Below, one piece after another: positions 18,111 through 26,841 of a DNA stretch of 64,000 nt (positions are counted from its first letter, which is position 1; every line of letters starts with the position of its first letter). The position numbers were made by a program, and so were the translations under genes. Under the pieces are notes generated by a model. That model did no database searches. It saw only the letters and a list, made by a program, of their open reading frames with translations, and was not told the DNA's origin. Origin of the DNA: Bacillus_BA fengqiuensis (lineage in GTDB: Bacteria > Bacillota > Bacilli > Bacillales > Bacillaceae_H); the NCBI GenBank assembly GCA_030813035.1, contig JAUSTV010000002.1. One strand, 5' to 3'.

Positions 18111-18311
18111 TTATTTTTTAACTACGTTAGTAGCTTGTGGTCCGCGAGCACCTTGCTCAACTTCGAAAGAAACTTCTTGTCCTTCTTCTAAAGACTTGAA
18201 GCCTTCACCTTGAATAGCGCTGAAATGTACGAATACATCGTCTCCGCCTTCAACTTCGATGAATCCAAAACCTTTTTCTGCGTTAAACCATTTAACTTTA
18301 CCAGTTTGCAT
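18111..18311 (-). CDS. Cold shock protein (CspB/CspD type)
   Basis: 66 residues, the standard size. The single OB-fold carries both RNA-binding motifs, KGFGFIEV and VFVHFSAI, and the start MQTGKVKWFNAEKG. It acts as an RNA chaperone in the cytosol. A 280-base AT-rich region precedes it, compatible with the long 5' leader usual for these genes. Which of the csp paralogues it is cannot be told from one copy. Confidence 0.95.
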   Translation of the reverse strand: MQTGKVKWFNAEKGFGFIEVEGGDDVFVHFSAIQGEGFKSLEEGQEVSFEVEQGARGPQATNVVKK

Positions 18312-18598
18312 TAAAAAATCCTCCTAAAAATGTACTTCTATGTACATATCCATTTTCGACCATCTTACAAATAATAAAAAGATATTGGAAAAACTGCAAC
18401 CTCGCAGAAGATTTAACTTTGCTATCTCCTTTGAAGTTACAGCTCACTTAAATCTTTATTGTATTAAAAGTAAAATGGTTTAAAGCCACTATATCACTTC
18501 ACCAATGGAAAAGCAAATAACGTCCGATATAAAAATAAGATTTATGTAAATGGCTATATGAATGAAAAATTCGAAATATTATTGAAAAAGAAATTAAT

Positions 18599-19285
18599 AT
18601 GCGATATATTGGTTTTATGAAAAATAATAAAATACAACCCATTAAACGTTCTTCATTTAGAGATGAAGTATATGAAACCTTAAAAAAAGCTATTATTATG
18701 TTGGAATTCGAACCGGGACAGCGTTTAAATGATAAGGAATTGGCCGAGGATTTTGGAATAAGCCGGACTCCAGTCAGAGAAGCGCTCAAGCGCCTTGAAG
18801 ATGAGGGTCTTGTACAATCCATCCCCGGCTCGGCCACCCGTGTAGCTCTCCTTAATATAGAGGAAGCAAAACATGCTTTTACCGTTGTGGCCGTTTTACA
18901 TTCATTGGCTGCTCGCCTTGCAGTCCCATCATTAACAGAAAGGGAAATAGAAGCACTGAAAACGAGTAATGAAGCCTTACGACTATCACTTGAACAGCAT
19001 GATGTGGCAAAAGCCATTGAAGCAGACGAAACGTTTCACGGCGTTTTTTTAAAGGTGACGGGAAATCCTGAAATTGTGATGGCATTAGAACGAATCGTTC
19101 CCAAAATTCACCGTCTGGAAATATCGCAGTTTGCTTCCATTAAAGGTTTACAATCGGTGGAGCAGCATGAACAGATCATTCTTTCCTGCAAAAATGGAGA
19201 CAGCGAAGAAACTGCTCGCCTCGTTGAAGAAAATTGGCTAAGTCTTGGCGAGTTGTTGACAACAAACAAAAATGAGGTGAAATGA
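18599..19285 (+). CDS. GntR-family regulator with FCD domain
   Basis: 228 residues. Winged helix-turn-helix at residues 18-85 (DKELAEDFGISRTPVREALK then LEDEGLVQ), followed by an all-helical FCD effector domain (about 95-215) with the histidine and aspartate positions of the metal/ligand pocket (DETFHGVFL, EQHEQII). FCD members sense small organic acids, amino acids or sugar acids. The start is uncertain: ATG 18599 or 18617, neither with a good ribosome site. Its stop touches the start of the exporter gene, so it likely controls that gene. Confidence 0.85.
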   Translation: MRYIGFMKNNKIQPIKRSSFRDEVYETLKKAIIMLEFEPGQRLNDKELAEDFGISRTPVREALKRLEDEGLVQSIPGSATRVALLNIEEAKHAFTVVAVLHSLAARLAVPSLTEREIEALKTSNEALRLSLEQHDVAKAIEADETFHGVFLKVTGNPEIVMALERIVPKIHRLEISQFASIKGLQSVEQHEQIILSCKNGDSEETARLVEENWLSLGELLTTNKNEVK

Positions 19286-20254
19286 TTGCGTCCTCTCTTT
19301 CTAGGAATTTGTGCAGCTCTTTTCTTTTCATTTACATTCATTTTGAACCGGTCCATGGAATTATCAGGTGGCAGCTGGATATGGAGTGCTTCACTGAGGT
19401 ATCTGTTTATGATTCCTTTTCTTTTTGTCATTGTGATTGGAAGGAAGAATTTCCGTCCGCTTTTACAAGTGATGAAAGAAAATCCCGGACGGTGGATGTT
19501 ATGGAGCTTTATCGGGTTTGGGTTATTTTATGCACCTTTATGCTTTGCTGCTGCTTATTCGCCAGGGTGGCTCATTGCGGGAACTTGGCAAATTACCATC
19601 ATTTCCGGTGCTCTGCTTGCTCCATTCTTTTATGAAACGATTCAAACGGCAAACGGGACAAAAAAACTGCGAGGTCAGATTCCGCTGAAAGGCCTTATCA
19701 TGTCTCTCATCATTTTATTGGGTGTTTTATTGATGCAGGTTGAACAAGCGCAGCATATTTCCATGAAAGAATTATGGCTCGGAATAATCCCGGTTATCAT
19801 CGCTTCTTTTGCTTATCCGCTCGGCAATCGGAAAATGATGGAAGTATGTGATGATCGATTAGATGCTTATCAGCGTGTGTTGGGCATGACGCTGGCGAGT
19901 CTTCCCGTTTGGCTATTGCTTTCTGTCTATGGTTTGATAACAACCGGCCTGCCAAGTAAAGAACAGACGATTCAATCTAGCTTGGTCGCGATTTGCTCTG
20001 GAGTCGTCGCCACCGTTCTTTTCTTTAAAGCAACAGACATGGTAAGGGGAGACATGCGAAAACTGGCTTCTGTTGAAGCTACCCAATCCATGGAAGTCCT
20101 TTTTACATTCATGGGAGAGTTCCTTTTTCTAGCTGTAATCATTCCAACCCCTCTATCTTGGTGGGGAATGTTGATATTGATGATTGGAATGATTGCACAT
20201 AGTTATGCTTCAAGAGTGGAGCCCTTGCCGAAAACGGAAAAGGCCAGTTTTTGA
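19286..20254 (+). CDS. DMT-superfamily (multidrug resistance efflux, EmrE-type) transporter
   Basis: 322 residues with about ten hydrophobic segments in two similar halves, typical of the drug/metabolite transporter superfamily. The start is TTG with GAGGTG about 7 bases upstream and follows the GntR stop codon with no gap, implying a two-gene operon. Substrate is unknown; given the FCD regulator it may export a metabolite. The first segment (LFLGICAALFFSFTFILNR) also reads as a signal anchor. No close named homologue comes to mind. Confidence 0.75.
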   Translation: MRPLFLGICAALFFSFTFILNRSMELSGGSWIWSASLRYLFMIPFLFVIVIGRKNFRPLLQVMKENPGRWMLWSFIGFGLFYAPLCFAAAYSPGWLIAGTWQITIISGALLAPFFYETIQTANGTKKLRGQIPLKGLIMSLIILLGVLLMQVEQAQHISMKELWLGIIPVIIASFAYPLGNRKMMEVCDDRLDAYQRVLGMTLASLPVWLLLSVYGLITTGLPSKEQTIQSSLVAICSGVVATVLFFKATDMVRGDMRKLASVEATQSMEVLFTFMGEFLFLAVIIPTPLSWWGMLILMIGMIAHSYASRVEPLPKTEKASF

Positions 20255-20287
20255 TGGACGCTTGAACAAACATTTTTTCAAAAAAAG

Positions 20288-20319
20288 ATGAACCATCCCC
20301 TTGTCTGCGGATGGTTCAT
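20288..20319. terminator. Hairpin after the transporter gene
   Basis: ATGAACCATCC (20288-20298) pairs with GGATGGTTCAT (20309-20319). The T run is on the minus-strand side (AAAAAAA before it on plus). Confidence 0.6.
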
Positions 20320-20340
20320 TCCAATGGAGACAGCTTAGAA

Positions 20341-20496
20341 GAGGTCATTCAAAAAGTCCGGGAAAAATGACCGTCGAATTTCCGCGTCGGCTTGCTTTTC
20401 CGCTACTCACGTATTTTTAACATACGCTCCGTTGCTCAAAGCGGCGCTTCCTTGAACTTCTCGCCCCTTTTTGTCCTCCTTTTTGAACATACATTA
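20341..20496. repeat. R2 repeat, copy 1 (MITE-like)
   Basis: About 155 bases nearly identical to 48722-48880. Ends carry a short inverted pair, TTCAAAAAG (20348-20356) and CTTTTTGAA (20479-20487). Inside is CGTCGGCTTGCTTTTCCGC and CAAAGCGGCGCTTCCTTGAA. No coding capacity. Confidence 0.7.
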
Positions 20497-20504
20497 GAAG
20501 GTAC

Positions 20505-20705
20505 TTTCCTTGTCTTTTTGAGCTGTCCCCTGTTTGTATTTTTCCGCCAGCAATTCAAATACTTGATTGTAACTGAGGCCGGACTGGGCATTCAAGCGTT
20601 TGACTTCCTCCACATTTGTGCTGCTTTTTGGAAAAGATAAGCGGTTCAATAAAAAAGCACCCCATTTGTTTGATCTTCCATTGCGGGTCAGGACGACCTC
20701 TGCTG
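20505..20705 (-). pseudogene. Possible coding remnant bounded by repeats
   Basis: On the minus strand a frame reads LTRNGRSNKWGAFLLNRL, then TNVEEVKRLNAQSGLSYNQV and FELLAEKYKQGTAQKDKE. The part TNVEEVKRLNAQSG resembles the repeat unit of gamma-type small acid-soluble spore proteins. There is no start codon with a ribosome site: an R1 fragment (TAAAGGAACCTTCCATCAGC) lies at its 5' edge and R2 copy 1 at its 3' edge. I treat it as a broken gene with low certainty. Confidence 0.3.
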
Positions 20706-20718
20706 ATGGAAGGTTCCT

Positions 20719-20877
20719 TTATTTAAAATACTGATTAAACTTTTCATCACGTCTATGCGTATAATACGGATTTTCTTCTTCAGGACTTTTCGGATCCAAG
20801 TTTGTCTTAATGACTAATGAAGGGGAAGAAGATGGTTGGGCGTAAAGTCGTTTTTCTGTGCTGTGTTTGTCTGTCAT
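20719..20877 (-). CDS. Small polar protein, 52 residues
   Basis: MTDKHSTEKRLYAQPSSSPS at the N terminus, then PKSPEEENPYYTHRRDEKFN and a short end. GGGAGGTG precedes ATG 20877. It is entirely polar and probably unfolded, like many small sporulation proteins. Its last codons lie in the left end of an R1 fragment (ATAAAGGAACCTTCC on the minus strand), which supplies the stop codon. Confidence 0.5.
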   Translation of the reverse strand: MTDKHSTEKRLYAQPSSSPSLVIKTNLDPKSPEEENPYYTHRRDEKFNQYFK

Positions 20878-21046
20878 ATGTTACACCTCCCTATCTTTAA
20901 AGTGGATTTGTTTTAAATACTTTATGTAATAGATGGGCTATTTCTAAAGGCTCCCTTTGTTGGCGAGAATTGGACTCCTGATTAAAACATATTTTCAATG
21001 AAATCACAAAAAATAAAGGAGGCCAAAATGAAAGGGGTGCTTTAAG

Positions 21047-21154
21047 ATGTCCAAAAAACCAAACAAGCCTCAAAAAACAAATATGGAATTTGGAAAAGAA
21101 TTCACAGGAAAACCAACGAAAACCGAAGTAGGAAACAAGCAAAAGAAAAAATAA
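21047..21154 (+). CDS. Very small basic protein, 35 residues
   Basis: MSKKPNKPQKTNMEFGKEFT begins the protein and GNKQKKK ends it. The ribosome site is GGGGTG at 21034-21039. Just upstream is an AAGGAGG with an ATG at 21028 that encodes only MKGVL, a possible leader peptide whose stop is next to this start. The phrase EFGKEFTGKP is similar to QPEFAKEYSIQK of the following gene, so the two may be related spore-type peptides. Confidence 0.45.
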   Translation: MSKKPNKPQKTNMEFGKEFTGKPTKTEVGNKQKKK

Positions 21155-21170
21155 GGAGTGTGTACTGATC

Positions 21171-21317
21171 ATGACAAACCGCAATGATAATCGTGAGCGA
21201 AAAAATAAATATCCAAACAATAAGCAGCAACCTGAGTTCGCAAAAGAATACTCCATTCAAAAAGATGCTACTCCTGAAGAAAATCCAAAATACGGAAGTA
21301 AATCTCACAAAAATTAA
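21171..21317 (+). CDS. Small polar protein, 48 residues, spore-protein-like
   Basis: Rich in N, K, R and Q (MTNRNDNRERKNKYPNNKQQ), with PEFAKEYSIQKDATPEENP and the end KYGSKSHKN. Composition fits minor small acid-soluble spore proteins of Bacillus. AAGGAGTGTG precedes the ATG by 12 bases. It follows the 35-residue gene by 16 bases, in one probable message. Confidence 0.55.
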   Translation: MTNRNDNRERKNKYPNNKQQPEFAKEYSIQKDATPEENPKYGSKSHKN

Positions 21318-21619
21318 AGAGTAAGGAATGTTTAGGGCTTGAAGGGAAAACTTCAGGCCTTAGAATATTTATTGGATAAAATCGTCAAAAAAGAGCCGGC
21401 TTCGTCCTGTCACGCTTCTTCATGGCAGTTTTTTTTTGGTTTTGCTAGTTGACATCAGGTCGAGTTTGATCGACCTACCCCATATATTTTGGTGTTCCGA
21501 TACTAAAACAGGAGACAAGGCATACTGATAGTAAGGGAAACATTGTTCAAAATACATGTTTAAACAGAGAAACAAAAGGGAAAGTATCCTTGTTATAGAA
21601 TAAAGGAGTGTGAGAAGAT
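21318..21619 (+). promoter_or_regulatory. Upstream region of the OpuF-type transporter with inverted repeat
   Basis: No gene in this 300-base stretch. It has a TTGACA at 21449-21454 and, right after it, the dyad GGTCGA-N6-TCGACC at 21458-21475, which could be a repressor operator. A short G/C hairpin near 21330-21355 may end the previous message. No convincing -10 box at the right distance was found, so promoter position is open. Confidence 0.35.
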
Positions 21620-22591
21620 GTGATTCATTTTCAACAAGTATCCAAAGTATATGAAGACGGAACAAAAGCGATTGAGAACATAGACCTGCATATTCAAAAG
21701 GGCGAATTCTTCGTATTGATTGGACCGAGTGGATGTGGAAAAACAACCACTTTGAAATTGATCAACCGTTTAAATGAAGCAACAGGTGGAGAGATATTAA
21801 TTGAAGGAAAAAATATTCGTGAGTACAACATTCATGAGCTTCGCTGGAATATCGGCTACGTCCTGCAGCAAATCGCCTTGTTTCCACATATGACCATCGA
21901 AGAAAACATTGCGGTCGTTCCAGAACTGAAAGGGTGGAGTAAGGACAAAAAGGCCTCCCGTGTAAAAGAACTATTGGAGTTAATCAACTTGCCGCCTGAG
22001 ACGTTCAAAAAGAGAAAACCGGCGGAACTATCAGGAGGGCAGCAGCAGCGAATCGGGGTAGCACGTGCTCTCGCAGCAGATCCACCCATCATTTTAATGG
22101 ATGAGCCCTTTAGCGCCTTAGATCCTTTAAGTCGCGAACAACTGCAGCAAGATATTTTGGCATTGAAAGAGCGTATCAATAAAACCATCGTGTTTGTGAC
22201 CCATGATATGGATGAGGCATTGGCATTAGGTGACCGGATATGCTTAATGAGAGAAGGAAAAATCGAGCAAATTGGAACCCCCGAAGAATTCATCCAGGAA
22301 CCGGCCAATGAATTTGTTCGCTCTTTCATTGGAAACCGAAAAAGTCCATGGGAAACCAAGGTTAAGGATTTAAACCTTCAAACGACAGAAATGGATGTGT
22401 CGGTCTTTTTAGAAAAGAACGATACATTAAACGAAGCGATGAGGTTCTTTTCTCAATATCCCTCCATTGGCGTTAAAGATGGAGAACATACCATTGGTTA
22501 TTTGACGAGTCAAGATGTACTCCAGTTTTTATATGACCAGGAAGGGAGGGGGAGCGGTTCATGTTCTGGGAAGAAAGAAGTTCACAATTGA
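21620..22591 (+). CDS. opuFA: Osmoprotectant ABC transporter ATP-binding protein (OpuFA-like)
   Basis: 323 residues. Walker A GPSGCGKTTT, signature LSGGQQQRIGVARALAADP, Walker B IILMDEPFSALDP and the switch histidine in VFVTHDMDEA are all present. The C terminus (about 255-310) holds a CBS-type regulatory segment (FFSQYPSIGVKDGEHTIGYL). This is the architecture of the OpuA/OpuB/OpuC/OpuF group that energises uptake of glycine betaine, choline or related solutes. The start is GTG after AAAGGAGTGTG. It overlaps the next gene by 31 bases, so both are translated together. Confidence 0.88.
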   Translation: MIHFQQVSKVYEDGTKAIENIDLHIQKGEFFVLIGPSGCGKTTTLKLINRLNEATGGEILIEGKNIREYNIHELRWNIGYVLQQIALFPHMTIEENIAVVPELKGWSKDKKASRVKELLELINLPPETFKKRKPAELSGGQQQRIGVARALAADPPIILMDEPFSALDPLSREQLQQDILALKERINKTIVFVTHDMDEALALGDRICLMREGKIEQIGTPEEFIQEPANEFVRSFIGNRKSPWETKVKDLNLQTTEMDVSVFLEKNDTLNEAMRFFSQYPSIGVKDGEHTIGYLTSQDVLQFLYDQEGRGSGSCSGKKEVHN

Positions 22592-24066
22592 TTCAATCGT
22601 TAATCGAACATATTCAAATCTCTGTCATTGCTCTTTTCATTGCGGTTCTTATTGCCGTTCCTTCGGGGGTCTATTTGACGCGGACAAAAAAAGCGGCAGA
22701 AACCGTAATCGGGGCATCTGCTGTCATGCAAACCATTCCGTCTCTTGCATTGCTCGGCCTTTTGATTCCCATTGTAGGTATCGGCAAGCTTCCAGCTATT
22801 ATCGCCCTTGTTTTATATGCATTATTGCCGATTCTTCGAAATACATATACCGGAATTAAAGAGGTCGACCCTTCATTAAGAGAAGCGGCTCAGGCAATGG
22901 GGATGACACCGTTGAAACAATTGAGAAAAGTAGAGCTTCCCCTGGCACTCCCAATCATCATGGCAGGAATTCGAACTGCCATGGTTTTAATTGTCGGAAC
23001 GACTACGTTAGCTGCTTTAATCGGAGCGGGCGGACTGGGAAGTTTAATTTTACTGGGCATTGACCGCAATGATCATCGTCTTGTCCTATTGGGAGCCATT
23101 CCAGCGGCGCTTTTAGCCATTTTATTTGATTGGTTATTGAGAGGAATTGAACATGCCACAAAAGAAAAATCGTTAAAAAAAGCAAGTATTTACATGGTTG
23201 TATTGGTTTTGCTATTTGCCGCTCCGTTTGCCGCCGTCCGCGAAACGAAGCCAGACCTTGTTATTGCAGGAAAGATAGGCGCAGAACCCGAGATCTTGAT
23301 CAATATGTACAAATTATTGATTGAAGAAGAGACGGATTTAAAAGTAGAGCTGAAGCCTGGATTCGGAAAGACTTCCTTTGTATTTAGTGCGTTGCAAAAT
23401 GGGGAAATTGATATATATCCGGAATTTACGGGAACGGCCATTACCACTTTCTTAAAGGAAACAGCCAATAGCACGGACCGGATGGAAGTGTACGAACAAG
23501 CCAGAAAAGGAATGATGGATCAATTTAAGATGGTATATTTGCAGCCGATGGATTTCAATAATACATATGCCTTGGCGGTACCAGCTTCCTTTGCGAAGGA
23601 AAATGGGATTAACACGATTTCTGATTTGCATAAGGTAAAAGACCAGGTGAAGCCAGGTTTCACGTTGGAATTTACAGATCGTGAAGACGGGTATAAAGGT
23701 TTGCGGAAGATTTATTCTTTGACATTCCCGACTTTGAAAACGATGGAACCAAAGCTTCGTTATCAGGCGATGGAACGAGGGGATATCAACTTGGTTGATG
23801 CTTATTCTACAGATTCTGAGTTAAAAAAGTATGATTTGAAGGTATTGGAAGATGATCGAAATATGTTCCCTCCTTATCAAGGGGCGCCTCTTTTGAGAGA
23901 AGAAACACTGGAGGAATACCCTGAGCTAAAAGAAACGTTGGAGAAACTTTCCGGAAACATAACGGATGATGAAATGCGAGAAATGAACTATAAGGTCAAT
24001 ATAGAAGGCGTATTAGCGAAAGAAGCAGCAAAAGAATTTCTGAAAAAGAAAGGTTTTATTGAGTAG
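22561..24066 (+). CDS. opuFB: Fused permease and substrate-binding protein of an osmoprotectant ABC transporter (OpuFB-like)
   Basis: 501 residues. Residues 1-205 are a five- to six-span permease with the EAA loop (LREAAQAMGMTPLKQLRKVE); one more span (about 205-225) leads into an extracellular substrate-binding domain of the OpuAC type (about 230-500, beginning KPDLVIAGKIGAEPEILINM, with ALQNGEIDIYPEFTGTA). Fusion of permease and binding protein is the mark of OpuF described in Bacillus. Aromatic residues that would form the quaternary-amine cage cannot be assigned by eye. A single gene makes both functions, so no separate lipoprotein follows. Confidence 0.88.
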   Translation: MFWEERSSQLIQSLIEHIQISVIALFIAVLIAVPSGVYLTRTKKAAETVIGASAVMQTIPSLALLGLLIPIVGIGKLPAIIALVLYALLPILRNTYTGIKEVDPSLREAAQAMGMTPLKQLRKVELPLALPIIMAGIRTAMVLIVGTTTLAALIGAGGLGSLILLGIDRNDHRLVLLGAIPAALLAILFDWLLRGIEHATKEKSLKKASIYMVVLVLLFAAPFAAVRETKPDLVIAGKIGAEPEILINMYKLLIEEETDLKVELKPGFGKTSFVFSALQNGEIDIYPEFTGTAITTFLKETANSTDRMEVYEQARKGMMDQFKMVYLQPMDFNNTYALAVPASFAKENGINTISDLHKVKDQVKPGFTLEFTDREDGYKGLRKIYSLTFPTLKTMEPKLRYQAMERGDINLVDAYSTDSELKKYDLKVLEDDRNMFPPYQGAPLLREETLEEYPELKETLEKLSGNITDDEMREMNYKVNIEGVLAKEAAKEFLKKKGFIE

Positions 24067-24215
24067 GTTTTGTTAGAGAATAATATTGATCTTCAATGTT
24101 TTGGGTCCATTCTAATGAATCAAAAAATTAATACTAGATTTTAAACAGAGCTCTAATTCAAGGGGGGAGCAGCCACCTTTTCTTGTATACAATTATGATT
24201 TTTCGGAAAATTGTA

Positions 24216-24244
24216 TTGACAAAAGTTGTTATTGTGATTAAATT
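24216..24244 (+). promoter_or_regulatory. SigA-type promoter of the metI S-box
   Basis: TTGACA (24216-24221), 17-base spacer, TAAATT (24239-24244), placed 40 bases before the riboswitch. Confidence 0.65.
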
Positions 24245-24277
24245 TAAAGAACAAGAAAAATAATCAAATAATTGTAT

Positions 24278-24455
24278 CACTCTTATCCAGAGAGGCGGAG
24301 GGACTGGCCCTGTGACGCCCGGCAACCATCAAATCAACATGTTTGATTTGAACGGTGCTAATTCCTGTAGAACAAATCGTTCTAGCAGATGAGAGTTTTC
24401 GTTATCACCATGAATGAAACGAACACTCTTCTCACTGCGGAAGAGTGTTTTTTTA
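24278..24455 (+). ncRNA. SAM-I (S-box) riboswitch
   Basis: The conserved core is plain: CTTATCCAGAGAGGCGGAGGGACTGGCCC, written here in parts as CTTATCCAGAGAGGCGGAGG and GACTGGCCCTGTGACGCCC, then GGCAACC, a variable stem, GGTGCTAATTCC and AGATGAGAG. It ends in a terminator, AACACTCTTC (24422-24431) with GAAGAGTGTT (24440-24449) and T8. High S-adenosylmethionine is expected to stop transcription before metI. Confidence 0.97.
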
Positions 24456-24484
24456 TTGAATTTTTAAAATGAGGAGAGAAAGAC

Positions 24485-25633
24485 ATGCATATTGAGACAT
24501 TGTTAGTTCGATCAGGGGTAGGAAAAGACCCTTCAACTGGTTCCATTACAACCCCTATTTATCAATCTTCCACATTTCAGCATCCCCGCCTTGGGGAAAG
24601 TACGGGATATGATTATTCACGTACAGCCAATCCGACAAGAACCGCGCTTGAAGATGCGATCGCTGCATTAGAAAGCGGAACAGAAGGTTATGCTTTTGCT
24701 TCTGGAATGGCGGCGATTGCTGCTGTTTTTTCTCTATTTAAAAGTGGTGATCACTTAATTGCATCAGAAGACTTATACGGAGGAACATACCGGATTTTAA
24801 GCGATATTTTAGAGAAATCAGGGATAGAAGTAAGTTATGTAAATACAGGCGATATCGAGGCGGTAAACGCAGCTGTACAAAGTAATACAAAAGCGGTATT
24901 CATTGAAACGCCGACAAATCCATTAATGCAAGTGACAGATATTGCGGCAGTGGTGGAGATTGCCAAAACTCATCAATTCCTTACAATCGTGGATAACACG
25001 TTTATGTCCCCTTATCATCAGCGTCCAATCGAACTGGGAGCTGACATCGTTGTACATAGTGCCAGTAAATATATTGGGGGGCACAATGATGTTATTGCGG
25101 GATTGGTCGTCACACGATGTAGTGAACTTGGAGAGAAAGTTAAATTTTATCAAAATGCGATAGGTGCTATTTTAGGTCCTCAAGACAGCTGGCTATTGCT
25201 GCGTGGGGTCAAAACATTAGCGCTGAGAATGGAAAAGCATCAAGAAAATGCACTGGAAATCGCCCGTTGGTTAGTCGAACAAACCGATGTAGTGGAACAT
25301 GTGTATTATCCTGGCCTTGAAACGCATCCAGGCTACGAAATCATGAAAAAGCAATCAAGCGGATTCGGAGGCATGCTTTCTTTTTCTGTTCGTGAAGAAG
25401 ACTTAGTTCCGTTTTTGTTAGAGAATTTAAAATTGATTACATTTGCCGAAAGCTTGGGCGGAGTAGAAAGTCTCATCACATTCCCAGCACGCCAAACGCA
25501 TGCCGATATTCCAGAAGAAATCCGAAATGCCATTGGAGTGACAAACCGCTTGCTGCGTTTCTCCGTTGGAATCGAAAATGCGAATGATTTAATTCAAGAT
25601 TTGAAGGAGGTATTCGATGCATACAGAAAATAA
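24485..25633 (+). CDS. metI: Cystathionine gamma-synthase / O-acyl-homoserine thiolyase
   Basis: 382 residues, PLP enzyme of the Cys/Met metabolism family, making cystathionine (or homocysteine) from an O-acyl homoserine in methionine synthesis. The cofactor lysine is in HSASKYIGGHNDVIAG; YDYSRTANPTRTALE and VDNTFMSPYHQRP are family landmarks. It is first after the S-box and overlaps metC by 17 bases, the same arrangement as B. subtilis metI-metC (formerly yjcI-yjcJ). Confidence 0.95.
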   Translation: MHIETLLVRSGVGKDPSTGSITTPIYQSSTFQHPRLGESTGYDYSRTANPTRTALEDAIAALESGTEGYAFASGMAAIAAVFSLFKSGDHLIASEDLYGGTYRILSDILEKSGIEVSYVNTGDIEAVNAAVQSNTKAVFIETPTNPLMQVTDIAAVVEIAKTHQFLTIVDNTFMSPYHQRPIELGADIVVHSASKYIGGHNDVIAGLVVTRCSELGEKVKFYQNAIGAILGPQDSWLLLRGVKTLALRMEKHQENALEIARWLVEQTDVVEHVYYPGLETHPGYEIMKKQSSGFGGMLSFSVREEDLVPFLLENLKLITFAESLGGVESLITFPARQTHADIPEEIRNAIGVTNRLLRFSVGIENANDLIQDLKEVFDAYRK

Positions 25634-26795
25634 AGATCGTATACAATTTGGGACAAAACTTATTCACGCTAAAACAGATATAGGCAGCCATTATGGGGCT
25701 GTTAACGTGCCGATTTATCAAGTGTCTACTTTCCATCAAGATGTTGAGGCAGACAATCGCTATGATTATTCACGTTCAGGGAACCCGACGCGTGAAGCAC
25801 TCGAACAAACAGTAGCACAGCTGGAAGGAGGAAGTGCAGGATTTGCCTTTGCATCCGGAATGGCGGCCATTGCTTCTGTCCTTTGTCTATTCAAAAGCGG
25901 CGATGAAATTATTGTTTCCCATGACAGCTACGGCGGAACATATCGCGTGCTTACACAACTTTTTTCAAGGTTCGGAATTAAGACGCTGTTCGTAGATACA
26001 ACGGATCTAACTGAAATCGAAAAAGCCGTAACACCAAACACAAAGGCATTATATATCGAGAGTCCGTCCAACCCGTTTTTAAATGTCACTGATATAAAAG
26101 AAGCTTCCGTAATCGCCAAAAAGCACGGTCTTATCACCATTGTCGATAATACGTTCATGACACCATACCTACAGCAGCCATTGGCATTGGGAGCGGATAT
26201 TGTCATTCATAGCGCGACAAAATATATTGGCGGCCACAGCGATGTAGTGGCAGGCGTTGTCGTAACGGCTTCAGAAGAATTAGGGAAAGAAGTGAAGTTT
26301 GTTCAGAATGCTTTTGGAGCGGTTCTAGGTCCCCAAGACAGCTGGTTGCTGCTTCGCGGTATCAAGACATTAAAAGTTCGATTGGAACAGCAGCAACAAA
26401 CGGCAGGGAAGATGGCACAATGGCTTAAAGATCATCCATTGGTGGAAAAAGTGTATTATCCAGGCTTAACCGATCATCCTCACCATGAGCTGTCCAAACA
26501 GCAAGCTTCTGGTTTTGGGGCTATTATCTCGTTTACAGTTAAAGATGAAGAAGCAGCTCATCATTTCTTGAAGACCGTTTCGCTGCCATCTGTCGGTGTG
26601 AGTCTGGGAGGAGTGGAATCAATTTTGACCCATCCCGCAACGATGTCTCATGCGAGCATACCGAAAGAAACGCGCGAAGAACGTGGTATCACCGGTTCAC
26701 TCCTCCGATTATCTGTCGGATTGGAAGAAGCGGAAGATTTACAAGTTGATTTCGCTCACGCTCTTGAAAGCAGTCTCGTTTCAAGTAGACCATAA
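25617..26795 (+). CDS. metC: Cystathionine beta-lyase
   Basis: 392 residues, a paralogue of the gene before it. Splits cystathionine into homocysteine, pyruvate and ammonia. Cofactor lysine in HSATKYIGGHSDVVAG; YDYSRSGNPTREALE and VDNTFMTPYLQQP match the family. AAGGAGG at 25604-25610 lies inside metI, and the ATG is in the metI 3' end, giving coupled translation. Assignment as MetC rather than a second MetI rests on gene order. Confidence 0.93.
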   Translation: MHTENKDRIQFGTKLIHAKTDIGSHYGAVNVPIYQVSTFHQDVEADNRYDYSRSGNPTREALEQTVAQLEGGSAGFAFASGMAAIASVLCLFKSGDEIIVSHDSYGGTYRVLTQLFSRFGIKTLFVDTTDLTEIEKAVTPNTKALYIESPSNPFLNVTDIKEASVIAKKHGLITIVDNTFMTPYLQQPLALGADIVIHSATKYIGGHSDVVAGVVVTASEELGKEVKFVQNAFGAVLGPQDSWLLLRGIKTLKVRLEQQQQTAGKMAQWLKDHPLVEKVYYPGLTDHPHHELSKQQASGFGAIISFTVKDEEAAHHFLKTVSLPSVGVSLGGVESILTHPATMSHASIPKETREERGITGSLLRLSVGLEEAEDLQVDFAHALESSLVSSRP

Positions 26796-26835
26796 AAAAT
26801 GGAACATGGGTATTTGCCCATGTTCCATTTTTTAT
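26792..26835. terminator. Bidirectional terminator after metC
   Basis: 19-bp perfect stem, arms 26792-26810 and 26817-26835, with A and T runs on both sides; also serves the convergent small gene. Confidence 0.9.
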
Positions 26836-26841
26836 GTGGAT

